In this document: piece by piece, positions 51,243 through 59,760 of the stretch
How positions within the stretch are numbered: the stretch's first letter is position 1
Layout: the number at the start of each line of letters is the position of its first letter
Assembly: GCA_958295715.1 (NCBI GenBank)
Contig: OY282371.1
Location: 1,845,697 to 1,909,696 of the forward strand
Source: an uncultured Dehalococcoidia bacterium
GTDB taxonomy: Bacteria; Chloroflexota; Dehalococcoidia; Lucifugimonadales; GCA-2712585
DNA: 64,000 nucleotides
Direction of reading: 5' to 3'
The notes under the pieces: model-generated
Seen by the model: the letters and a program-made list of their open reading frames with translations, nothing else
Told to the model about the DNA's origin: nothing
Databases searched by the model: none
Translations under genes and position numbers: made by a program

Positions 51243-53675
51243 ATGCGAAGGACGGGCAAGGGGCTTTTTCTGCTACTCATCACCGCCATTGGCGCCCTTT
51301 TGGCGGCCGTGGCCTGCGGCGATTCCCTGACTCCACTACCGCCCAAGTCCGACCCCGCCGCCTTCACCAAGGCCTTCGTTCAGCAGGCTATCGACCGCTA
51401 CGATAGGGACGGCAGGGCCGACACCATCGACTACTACAACACCACGGAGAGCATGGACGGCCAATGGTACGTCTTCATCATTGACGAGGCCGAAATCCTG
51501 GTCTCTCACCCCACCATGCCAGAGTTGCGCGGCACGAATGGCCGGGAGACTCGCGGCCCGGACGGCTTCCCCGTCGGACTTCTGAACCTGTCCGTGGCCA
51601 ACGAGAATGGGGCATGGAGTTCCTACGTGTTCAACAGCCCCGGCTCCGGCGCGCCTGAGTTTAAGCGCTCCTGGCTGGTGCGGCACGACGGCCTTCTATT
51701 CGGCTCCGGCTGGTACGAGCCCGCCCCCTCCAAGTCTGACCCCGCCGCCTACACTCAAGCCTTCGTGCAGAGGGCAGCGGACTTCTACGACGCCGTGGGC
51801 CGCGGTCCCACCCTCGAATACTACAACAACCCTGAGAGCGTGGATGAAGAGTGGTACGTCTTCATCTCGGACCTAGCCGGCGATCTCGTCGCCCATGCAG
51901 CCTTCCCTGAGTACGTGGGCGACAACATCCTAGGGCCTCTGGGCACCGACTCCACCGGCTACGTCTTCGGCCCTCAGATACTCGCCGCCACCGAGGAGGG
52001 GGGATGGGTGGACTACGCCTTCCGCAACCCCACCACGGAACAGGAGGGAACCAAGCACTCCTGGGTGGTGAAGCGCGGAGACCTCATCTTCGGCGCCGGC
52101 TGGTACGAGCCCGGCCCCTCCAAGTCCGACCCCGCCGCCTACACCCAAGCCTTCGTTCAGCAGGCCATCGACCGCTACGAGAGGGACGGCAGGGCCGACA
52201 CCATCGACTACTACAACACCGCGGAGAGCGTGGACGGCCACTGGTACGTCTTCATCATCGATGAGGCCAACATCATCGTCTCCCACGCCACCATCCCCGA
52301 CCTGCGCGGCGTGGATGCCCGGAACGTTCGCGGCCAGAACAACTTCCCCATCGGCCTTCAGGGCCTTGCCAAGGCCAACGAGACTGGGGACTGGTACTCC
52401 TACGTGTTCACCAATCCCGGCTCCGGCGAGGTGGAGTTGAAGCACGTCTGGGGGAAGCGGCACGACGGCCTCATCTTCGGCTCCGGCTGGTACGAGCCAG
52501 CCCCCTCCAAGTCGGATCCCGCCGCCTACACTCAAGCCTTTGTTAAGCGGGCAACGGACTTTTACGACGCCGTGGGCCGCGATGTCACCCTCGACTACTA
52601 CAACACCCCGGAGAGCGTGGATGAAGAGTGGTACGTCTTCATCTTAGACCTGGATGGCGTTCTCGTGGCACAGCCGGCCTTCCCCGAGTACGTGGGCGAC
52701 AACATCCTGGGGCCTCTGGGCACAGACTCCACCGGCTACGTCTTCGGCCCTCAGATACTCGCCGCCACTGAGGAGGGGGGATGGGTGGACTACGCCTTCC
52801 GCAACCCCACCACGGAGCAGGAGGGAACCAAGCACTCCTGGGTCATCAAGCGCGGCGACCTCATCTTCGGCGCCGGCTGGTACGAGCCCGGCCCCTCCAA
52901 GTCCGACCCCGCCGCCTACACTCAAGCCTTCGTTCAGCAGGCCATAGACCGGTACGAGAGGGACGGCAGGACTGCCGCCATTGACTACTACAACACCACC
53001 GAGAGCGTGGACGGCCACTGGTACGTCTTCATCATCGATGAGGCCAACATCATCGTCTCCCACGCCACCATCCCCGACCTGCGCGGCGTGGACGCCCGGA
53101 ACGTCCGCGGCCAGAACAACTTCCCCATCGGCCTTCAGGGCCTTGCCAAGGCCAACGAGACTGGGGACTGGTACTCCTACGTGTTCACCAATCCCGGCTC
53201 CGGCGAGGTGGAGTTGAAGCACGTCTGGGGGAAGCGGCACGACGGCCTCATCTTCGGCTCCGGCTGGTACGAGCCCGCCCCCTCCAAGTCGGACCCCGCC
53301 GCCTACACTCAAGCCTTCGTCCAGAGGGCAGCGGACCTTTACGACGCCGTTGGCCGCGAGGTCACCCTCGACTACTACAACACCCCGGAGAGCGTGGATG
53401 AAGAGTGGTACGTCTTCATCTTGGACCTGGGCGGTGTGCTCGTCGCGCAGCCGGCCTTCCCCGAGTACGTGGGCGACAACATACTAGGGCCTCTGGGCAC
53501 CGACTCCACCGGCTACGTCTTCGGCCCTCAGATACTCGCCGCCACCGAGGAGGGGGGATGGGTGGACTACGCCTTCCGCAACCCCACCACGGAGCAGGAG
53601 GGAACCAAGCACTCCTGGGTCATCAAGCGCGGCGACCTCATCTTCGGCGCCGGCTGGTACGAGCCCGCCCCCTAG
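51243..53675 (+). CDS. Lipoprotein of six tandem Cache-like sensor domains
   Basis: About 810 residues: a signal peptide ending in the lipobox AAVAC (Cys25), then six Cache-type domains of about 130 residues in strict A-B-A-B-A-B order, and nothing else. Every unit has KSDPAA-YTQAFV, a wYvFI strand and the closing FG-GWYEP. Type A has IPDLRGVDARNVRG; type B has FPEYVGDNILGPLG. A and B pairs repeat every 259 residues (777 bases) and copies 2 and 3 are almost identical in DNA. Cache domains bind amino acids and other small ligands in receptors, but no membrane or output domain is present. GGAGG lies six bases before the ATG. It is divergent from livGFHM, so ligand capture for that importer is possible. 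Confidence 0.85.
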   Translation: MRRTGKGLFLLLITAIGALLAAVACGDSLTPLPPKSDPAAFTKAFVQQAIDRYDRDGRADTIDYYNTTESMDGQWYVFIIDEAEILVSHPTMPELRGTNGRETRGPDGFPVGLLNLSVANENGAWSSYVFNSPGSGAPEFKRSWLVRHDGLLFGSGWYEPAPSKSDPAAYTQAFVQRAADFYDAVGRGPTLEYYNNPESVDEEWYVFISDLAGDLVAHAAFPEYVGDNILGPLGTDSTGYVFGPQILAATEEGGWVDYAFRNPTTEQEGTKHSWVVKRGDLIFGAGWYEPGPSKSDPAAYTQAFVQQAIDRYERDGRADTIDYYNTAESVDGHWYVFIIDEANIIVSHATIPDLRGVDARNVRGQNNFPIGLQGLAKANETGDWYSYVFTNPGSGEVELKHVWGKRHDGLIFGSGWYEPAPSKSDPAAYTQAFVKRATDFYDAVGRDVTLDYYNTPESVDEEWYVFILDLDGVLVAQPAFPEYVGDNILGPLGTDSTGYVFGPQILAATEEGGWVDYAFRNPTTEQEGTKHSWVIKRGDLIFGAGWYEPGPSKSDPAAYTQAFVQQAIDRYERDGRTAAIDYYNTTESVDGHWYVFIIDEANIIVSHATIPDLRGVDARNVRGQNNFPIGLQGLAKANETGDWYSYVFTNPGSGEVELKHVWGKRHDGLIFGSGWYEPAPSKSDPAAYTQAFVQRAADLYDAVGREVTLDYYNTPESVDEEWYVFILDLGGVLVAQPAFPEYVGDNILGPLGTDSTGYVFGPQILAATEEGGWVDYAFRNPTTEQEGTKHSWVIKRGDLIFGAGWYEPAP
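52113..53672 (+). repeat. 777-bp near-identical tandem duplication within the Cache gene
   Basis: The A+B domain pair at about 52113-52889 is repeated at 52890-53666 with few substitutions; the first pair (about 51340-52110) is more diverged in its A half. Identity this high over nearly 800 bases shows recent unequal duplication and makes copy number prone to change or to mis-assembly. Confidence 0.8.
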
Positions 53676-54081
53676 CCGCGGGGCGCGCCAAGAGGGATAC
53701 CCTTGGCAAGGGTGGGGTGTCAGGGGGGCTGGCCGTAGCCGGACTAGCTCTTGCCGGTAATTTGCGCTGTTGCTTGGCGTAGTAATAGAGGTGGGAAGAT
53801 GGATTCCCGCCTACGCGGGAATGACGGGAGGGGAGCGAGGGAATCCATTCCTCCAACGCAGAGCCACCGCCCCGAATTTTATCCTCATGCGTAGGGGCGT
53901 GGCAGGGACATTCCGTCCTTTCCCTTAGCAAGAACGAGGTGTCAGGGAGGGCTGGCCGTAACCGGACTAGCTCTTGCCGGTGATTTGCGCTGGTGTAGTA
54001 AGTAATAGAGGTCGGAAGATGGATTCCCGCCTACGCGGGAATGACGGGAGGGGAGGGGCGCGAGGGAATCCACCCACCCTC
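53676..54081. repeat. Repeat-filled intergenic region 9
   Basis: Two perfect first-type hairpins start at 53803 and 54023. Each closes a diverged copy of the family 2 element interior: GTGTCAGGG, CTGGCCGTAGCCGGACTAGCTC, CTTGCCGGT-ATTTGCGCT and AATAGAGGT-GGAAGATGG recur in both and match the 3' half of the elements at 13716 and 14340. No gene is supported. The region lies between convergent genes. Confidence 0.8.
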
Positions 54082-54939
54082 TTAGCGCACGCGCACCTCA
54101 ACCTCAAGCCGTGACTCCTCGCCGCCCCGGAAGATTCCCCATACGGGCGTGGTGTCGGTGTGGTCCCGTCCCACGGCTATGGCCACGTGCCGGTGGTCGG
54201 CCAGCACCCGGTTGGTGGGGTCGAAGCCTACCCAGCCCAGGTCCGGCAGCAGGCACTCGACCCAGGCGTGGGTCGCCGTGGAGGGGGCCTGCTCATCCTC
54301 GCGGCCTTCAACGTACAGGTAGCCCGACACGTAGCGGGCCGGCGCTCCCCACCGCCGCGCAAGGGCAATCATCACGTGGGAATAGTCCTGGCAGACCCCT
54401 CGCCGCGACGCCAGTATGTGCTCTATGGTGGACTGGGCAGAGGTGACGCCGGGCGTGTATTGGAAACTGTCGTGCAGGATGTCCGAAAGCCTCAGCAGCG
54501 ACTCCAGCGGGTCATCCCCCGGCCTGACGCCCACCTCTGAAGCGAAGGCGTCTAAGGCCGGCGACGGACGCGTGAAGGGGCTGGAGTGGGTGAAGTCCCA
54601 GAGGGCGAAGGAGTCCCTCCACGACCGCATCTCGTCCCACGCCGCGGCTCCCAGGGAGGGGGGCAGCGGGGCGGGGGGCCGCTTCTCCACCGTGGAGCGG
54701 GCGACTATCTCAACTGACCGGTGGGCGAAGTGAATGTTGAGGACGTGCTTGGCGTTGCCGAAACAGTCGGTTCCTTCGCTTATGAGAGCCGCAGGCTCCG
54801 TTTGAACCCGGAACTCGAGCAGCTTCTGGGTCGCGTCGTCCCGCGGCTTCATGCAAAGGGACATAACGCTGTCGCGCACCGGGCGGGGGTAGAAGTAGCG
54901 GGAGACGTGCCGGATTTCCCGGCGCACCGGACCAGTCAT
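54082..54939 (-). CDS. Transglutaminase-like cysteine protease domain protein
   Basis: A 285-residue cytoplasmic protein. An N-terminal beta domain (Bact_transglu_N; RYFYPRPVRDSVMSLCMKPR) precedes the transglutaminase-like core with a complete triad: Cys183 in GVCQDYSHVM, His224 in ATHAWVEC and Asp240 in GFDPTN. It is the last gene of a three-gene cluster with ATP-grasp and alpha-E genes, four bases after the alpha-E stop. In that conserved cluster the protein is thought to cleave or form peptide bonds on a small peptide tag or product. Confidence 0.92.
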   Translation of the reverse strand: MTGPVRREIRHVSRYFYPRPVRDSVMSLCMKPRDDATQKLLEFRVQTEPAALISEGTDCFGNAKHVLNIHFAHRSVEIVARSTVEKRPPAPLPPSLGAAAWDEMRSWRDSFALWDFTHSSPFTRPSPALDAFASEVGVRPGDDPLESLLRLSDILHDSFQYTPGVTSAQSTIEHILASRRGVCQDYSHVMIALARRWGAPARYVSGYLYVEGREDEQAPSTATHAWVECLLPDLGWVGFDPTNRVLADHRHVAIAVGRDHTDTTPVWGIFRGGEESRLEVEVRVR

Positions 54940-54943
54940 GGTC

Positions 54944-55912
54944 TCAGCGCATGGGTAGGCTTTCGATGGTGTAGTCGAAGTAGGTGACCGCTGTCATGTC
55001 GTGGAGGTCCCGGCAGTACTGGACCACCCGCTCAAGTATCCCCTTGTGGTCCTGGGCGTCGGGCCATTCGTAATGAATCAACGCGCGCAGGCGGCCCGCC
55101 ACCCTCTGGGCCGCGGCGCTGGACGCCGCGTTGGGGCCGCTGCCAATGGAGACTAACTCAGCCTGCATAACGTCCAGGGATCTACAGAGAGAGCCGGGAA
55201 CCAGGGGGTCGGTGGCCAGCAGGTCCAGGGCCTGGGTGGGGCGCACCTCAATGCCGTATCTGCTCTGGTAAGTCTCAAGGGCGCTGTAGGCGTGAAGGAG
55301 GTTCGTCCAGTCGGCGGCGGCCTCCTCCTCCGTGGCCGGATCCTCGGCCAACTGCGCCAGAAACAGCGACGCGGCCAACTGCGCCCGCTCGATATACCGG
55401 CCAACCTCGGTGAAATGCCACCCTTCGTCCCGGTACATAGTCGCCGCGGCCACACCCATGAAGGTGTCCATCTCCGCCGCTGTCTCGACGTAGAAACTCT
55501 CCGGCGAGGATGACCATATCTCCAGGATGTCTAGCTTCTGGATTCTGAGATAGGCCAGGTTGAGGCGGGTCCACATCTCCGGGCTGATGCAGTGGCGCAT
55601 CTGCCGGGCGTTCTCCCGCCCTGACGAGAGGCAGGTCCACACGGAGTCGGGGTTGGACCGCTCGAAGGTGAGGTCGTCGGCTAGGGTGAAGGAGTCGGCC
55701 AGGGTGAACTCGTCGGTGCTGTCCCGCTCCAGACTGCCCCCGGGCGGCAGGCGGCCCATGCTGTTGTATATGCGGCTCCATCCGGAATGAATCTCCTGAA
55801 CCGGGCGGTCGACGAGAGCCGCCGTCTGGAGGCCCAACAAGCGGCACACGTGCTTGGTGCGCTCAAGATAACGTCCCATCCAGTAGAGGCCCTGCGCGCT
55901 GCGAGCAAGCAT
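54944..55912 (-). CDS. Alpha-E domain protein (DUF403)
   Basis: A 322-residue all-helical protein with the alpha-E pattern: ARSAQGLYWMGRYLERTKHVCRLL at the start, then WTNLLHAYSALETYQSRY and FLARDPLVPGSL-like SLCRSLDVMQAEL. It has no known catalytic residues. It is encoded between the circularly permuted ATP-grasp and transglutaminase genes with four-base gaps on both sides, as in many bacteria, so the three products probably work as one complex or pathway. Confidence 0.92.
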   Translation of the reverse strand: MLARSAQGLYWMGRYLERTKHVCRLLGLQTAALVDRPVQEIHSGWSRIYNSMGRLPPGGSLERDSTDEFTLADSFTLADDLTFERSNPDSVWTCLSSGRENARQMRHCISPEMWTRLNLAYLRIQKLDILEIWSSSPESFYVETAAEMDTFMGVAAATMYRDEGWHFTEVGRYIERAQLAASLFLAQLAEDPATEEEAAADWTNLLHAYSALETYQSRYGIEVRPTQALDLLATDPLVPGSLCRSLDVMQAELVSIGSGPNAASSAAAQRVAGRLRALIHYEWPDAQDHKGILERVVQYCRDLHDMTAVTYFDYTIESLPMR

Positions 55913-55916
55913 GGGG

Positions 55917-57350
55917 CTAGTCTTCCAGCACCCACAGGTCTTTGCCGCCGCCGCCCTGGCTGGAGTTAACCACCAGGCTGCCGCGGCGCAGGGCCACGCG
56001 GCAGAAGGCGCCGGGCACTATGCGGGTCTGCTGACCGTGGAGGATGAAGGGGCGCAGGTCCACGTGACGCGGCTCGAAGGCGCCCTCAACCAGGCACGGC
56101 GCCCGGGAGAGGGCGAGGACCGGTTGGGAGATGAAGTCCGCCGGGTTGGCCCGCACCTGCTTGCCGTACTCCTCACGCTCCTCCGGCGTCGAGTGAGGCC
56201 CAACGAGCATACCGTATCCCCCCGACTCCCCCACCCGCTTCACGACGAGGTTCTCCAGGTTGTCAAGGGTGAATTCCAAGTCCTTGGGGCGGCGGCACAA
56301 GTAGGTCTCCACGTTCTGGAGGATCGGCTCCTCGCTGAGGTAGTACCGTATCATGTGGGGCACGTAGGCGTACACGCTCTTGTCGTCGGCGACCCCGGTG
56401 CCCGGCGAGTTGGCCAAGGCCACGTTGCCCAGCCGGTAAGCGTGGAGCAGGCCGGGGACTCCAAGCATGGAGTCGGGGCGGAAGACCAGGGGGTCCATGA
56501 AGTCGTCGTCCACCCGGCGATATATCACGTCGACGCGCCGCAGGCCCGTGGTGGTCCGCATGTAAACGAAGCCGTCGTCGACCAGAAGGTCGCGGCCTTC
56601 CACCAACTCCGCGCCAATCTCGCGGGCCAAAAACATGTGCTCGTAGAAGGCGGAGTTGTAGACGCCCGGGGTCAGCAGGGCGATTGACGGGTCGGAGCGG
56701 CCGCCCGGGGCCAACTCGCGCAGGGTCTCCAGCAGCAGGCGGCCGTAGCCCTCCACCTCACGCACACGGGAACTCCTGTACACGCGGCGCAGGCTCGCCT
56801 TCACCGCCTTGCGATTGGCCACCATGTAGGACACGCCGGAGGGAACCCGCAGGTTGTCCTCCAGAACCCGGAAGCCGTCGTTGGTGCGCACAATGTCGGT
56901 GCCGCAGATGGCCACCCAAGCGCCGTGGGGCGCGTTGAACCCGCGCATCTCAACCCGGTACTGGGGACATTCGCGCACCACGTCGGCGGGAATCACGCCA
57001 TCCTCTATGATGCGCCCGTCGTTGTAAACGTCCTCAAGAAAGTTGTTCAGGGCCTTGATGCGCTGGGCCAGCCCATCGTCCAGAAACCGCCATTCGTCGG
57101 CTGATATGACGCGAGGCACGCAGTCAATGGGGATAATCCGCTCCGTGCCCTCATCGTCTCCGTAGACGGTGAAGGATATGCCCTCGTTGGAAAAGGAGCG
57201 GGTCACCTGCTCCTGAATGCTGTTCAGAGCGCCCGCCGAGACGCCGAGGAGGGTGTCGTACAGCTGTTGGAACTGCGCCCGCGGCTCATCCCGCGACTGG
57301 AACATCTCGTCGTAGATGGCGGGGTCCATGTCGTAGCCCTTAAAGTCCAC
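55917..57350 (-). CDS. Circularly permuted ATP-grasp protein (DUF404/DUF407)
   Basis: About 477 residues. Typical words are YDEMFQSRDEPRAQFQQLYDTL, FTVYGDDEGTERIIPIDCVPRVI, VRTNDGFRVLEDNLRVPSGVSYM, ANSPGTGVADDKSVYAYVPHMIRYYL and NLVVKRVGESGGYGMLVG, the last a grasp-type nucleotide-binding strand. Such enzymes are predicted to ligate an amino group to a carboxylate using ATP. The frame is open to a GTG at 57410; GTG 57350 is preferred since GGGAG lies five bases before it. First gene of the ATP-grasp/alpha-E/transglutaminase cluster; the product of the pathway is unknown. Confidence 0.92.
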   Translation of the reverse strand: MDFKGYDMDPAIYDEMFQSRDEPRAQFQQLYDTLLGVSAGALNSIQEQVTRSFSNEGISFTVYGDDEGTERIIPIDCVPRVISADEWRFLDDGLAQRIKALNNFLEDVYNDGRIIEDGVIPADVVRECPQYRVEMRGFNAPHGAWVAICGTDIVRTNDGFRVLEDNLRVPSGVSYMVANRKAVKASLRRVYRSSRVREVEGYGRLLLETLRELAPGGRSDPSIALLTPGVYNSAFYEHMFLAREIGAELVEGRDLLVDDGFVYMRTTTGLRRVDVIYRRVDDDFMDPLVFRPDSMLGVPGLLHAYRLGNVALANSPGTGVADDKSVYAYVPHMIRYYLSEEPILQNVETYLCRRPKDLEFTLDNLENLVVKRVGESGGYGMLVGPHSTPEEREEYGKQVRANPADFISQPVLALSRAPCLVEGAFEPRHVDLRPFILHGQQTRIVPGAFCRVALRRGSLVVNSSQGGGGKDLWVLED

Positions 57351-57480
57351 GTCCGCTCCCGTCTCCTCTGCGCCCGCGTTCGGGCTTGCTCGGCCCCTCA
57401 ACCCATCCACTCACCGGATGGCGAAAAGGATAGCATAGGCGGCCGTTAAAATCCATAACTTCGCGCCCGTTTCCCCGCGC

Positions 57481-59760
57481 CTAGTCCGAAGGAGCGGCCA
57501 CCGCCGGGTCCCCCTCGCCCTCGGCCTCCGCCAGTAGACTTGCGTCGGGGCGCTTGAGGGGCAGTTCGATAAACATCTCCGTGAACTCCCCCGCCTCCGT
57601 CTCCACCCGCATGGAGCCGCCGTGCCGCCGCACAATGTCGTTGGACATGGCGAGTCCCAGCCCGGTGCCCTGGTCCGTAGGCTTGGTGGTGAAGAAGGGG
57701 TTGAATATCTTGTCCACCGCGTCGGGGGGTATGCCGCTGCCATTGTCCCTAACGCTGATAACCGCCGAATCCTCGCCGCGCTTGGTGGTTACCAACAGGG
57801 TAGGCATGTAGGACTGGTGGTCCCCGCCGGCCTCCACGTTGGCGCGGCGCCTCTGGTCCGTGGCGTAGCAGGCGTTGCTCACCACGTTGAGGAAGACGCG
57901 GCCCAGGTCCTGCGAAACGACCTCTATTTCACCCATGTTGGGGTCCAAGTTCCACTTCAGGTCAAGCTGGAAGTCGGGGTCGACGGCCCTGGCGCTGTGG
58001 TACGCCAACCGGGCGTGCTCATCCACCAGATCGTTGATGTCCGAGATCTGCCAGTCGCTGGAGCCCCGGCCCATGCTGAGCATGGCTTGCACTATCCGGT
58101 TGGCGCGTTCTCCGTGGGAACGAATCCGTCCGAGGTTGCCGGTGAGGTCTTCGGATATCTCCTCTATAAGCTCCTTCTGGTCCTTGGTGAGGGTGGCGCC
58201 GTCCCCCTCCTCCAAGGTCTCCTTCAACTCAACCAGAAGCTCCTGGGAAGCCTCCGAGAAGTTCTTAACAAAGTTCAACGGGTTCCGTATTTCGTGGGCC
58301 ACACCCGCCGTCAACTCACCGAGGGCCGCCAGCTTCTCCCGCATGACTATCTGGTCTTGGGCAGTTTGAAGGTCTTGGAGCACGTCCTCCAACTGCTCAT
58401 TCTTTCCCTGAAGCTCCTGGGCCAGCTGCTCCACCAGGTTCAGGCGCTGCACCTCCAGGGCGTGGCGCCGGAACACGTCGAGGGCCGAGGCCATCTCCGC
58501 CACCTCGTCGCGGCCGCTGATGTCCTCCCGCGTCTCCAGGTCCCCGCCGGCCATGCGGCGCATCCATTCTGAGAGCCGTTGAAGCCTACGGACGAGGAGC
58601 CGTCCCACAAAGAGCCAGGCAATGAGCACCGCGCCGCCAACGCTGATGGCGCCGATGCCCAGCAGCAAGGACCGCCCCGTGAGGGCCGCGGCGGTTGAAG
58701 CCCCCGAGGCCTCCCTGACGTTGGCGCGGGCCGCGCTCACCAGCCCGTCAATCTCAACGACCATGTCGACGGAAACGTCCCGGTTCAACTCCAAGAGGGT
58801 CTGCTGGCGCGCCACCAGCCGGAGCTCCTGGTCCAAGATGTTGAAACCGCTGCCCTCCCCGATGCCCAGTTGGGACAGTTGGGAAAAGACCGGGATCATC
58901 TCCGCGTGGAAGGGGGACCCCTCAAGGGCCTCCAGGTTCCGGTCTATCCGGCTAACCACCGCCTCGAACTGCTCCCGCAGCGGCTCGAGGAGGGAGGCGT
59001 CGGAGAGGGTGAAGGCGTTGGCCAACAACTCCGTCGCGATGTTGGCGTCCCCCAGCAGTTCGGCCAAATTCCGGTAGCGGCTGAACTCCTCTTCCGAGAA
59101 GTGTTGGGAACGCGGAGCCGCCGGCGCCCCCAGGTCGCGGTAACCCGTCATGGTGTAGAAGAGCTGGTCGTCTATGGCCGGGACGACAATGTCCGCCAAC
59201 TGGCTCCGAATGTCCACCAACTGCGTCCTCAGGGCGTTACTCTGCGTCACCAGTTCGAAGTAGGTGGGCATATCGCCCTCAATGGCCTCTATGTTGAAGA
59301 TAAGGGTGTCGGCGTGGGCGCGGATGCGTTCAAATTCTCCCCCTTCAATGCCCCGCTGCTCAAGGATGGACAACTGCTCCTCGAAGGCGGCGCGGGCCTC
59401 GGCTATGCTGGCCGACACCACCTGAAACTCCTCTGGGGTGGCGGCGACGGTCAGCCGGGGGGCCGCCGCCACCAGCGTCCCGCTGTACTGGGCCACGCCG
59501 AAGGAGGCCGCCATCTCCGGCACGCTCCCCTCCGTGACCCTGGTCTGGGCGTCGGCCACCCGGTTGAAGGAGAACCAGCCCACCAGACTGGCCGTCACCA
59601 TCAGCGCCACCGCCCCGCCCAGGCCCAGGTATATCTGGGTGGAGATGAGGAACCGCTTCTCCAGCAGCGCCCTCAGCCTTGACTTCAACGGCGAGGCGAT
59701 AACGTGTCCCGCCTCGGCGCCGACGTTTGAAGGAAGCATATCTCTCAGTCGCTTGTTCAC
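57481..59760 (-). CDS. Membrane sensor histidine kinase with HAMP domain
   Basis: A 759-residue kinase: TM1 (about 43-63), a long periplasmic helical sensor (about 70-365), TM2 (about 367-390), HAMP (SEWMRRMAGGDLETREDISG), a coiled coil (VQRLNLVEQLAQELQGKNEQ), an HisKA-like segment with His489 in HEIRNP, and HATPase_c with N629 and DNGSGIP (672-678). The layout is that of a chemoreceptor-like sensor fused to a kinase. The GTG start overlaps the stop of the upstream LivK-like binding protein gene (GTGA), so the binding protein probably presents its ligand to this sensor. No DNA-binding response regulator is adjacent; the only receiver nearby is on the PP2C phosphatase four genes up the operon. 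Confidence 0.92.
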   Translation of the reverse strand: MNKRLRDMLPSNVGAEAGHVIASPLKSRLRALLEKRFLISTQIYLGLGGAVALMVTASLVGWFSFNRVADAQTRVTEGSVPEMAASFGVAQYSGTLVAAAPRLTVAATPEEFQVVSASIAEARAAFEEQLSILEQRGIEGGEFERIRAHADTLIFNIEAIEGDMPTYFELVTQSNALRTQLVDIRSQLADIVVPAIDDQLFYTMTGYRDLGAPAAPRSQHFSEEEFSRYRNLAELLGDANIATELLANAFTLSDASLLEPLREQFEAVVSRIDRNLEALEGSPFHAEMIPVFSQLSQLGIGEGSGFNILDQELRLVARQQTLLELNRDVSVDMVVEIDGLVSAARANVREASGASTAAALTGRSLLLGIGAISVGGAVLIAWLFVGRLLVRRLQRLSEWMRRMAGGDLETREDISGRDEVAEMASALDVFRRHALEVQRLNLVEQLAQELQGKNEQLEDVLQDLQTAQDQIVMREKLAALGELTAGVAHEIRNPLNFVKNFSEASQELLVELKETLEEGDGATLTKDQKELIEEISEDLTGNLGRIRSHGERANRIVQAMLSMGRGSSDWQISDINDLVDEHARLAYHSARAVDPDFQLDLKWNLDPNMGEIEVVSQDLGRVFLNVVSNACYATDQRRRANVEAGGDHQSYMPTLLVTTKRGEDSAVISVRDNGSGIPPDAVDKIFNPFFTTKPTDQGTGLGLAMSNDIVRRHGGSMRVETEAGEFTEMFIELPLKRPDASLLAEAEGEGDPAVAAPSD

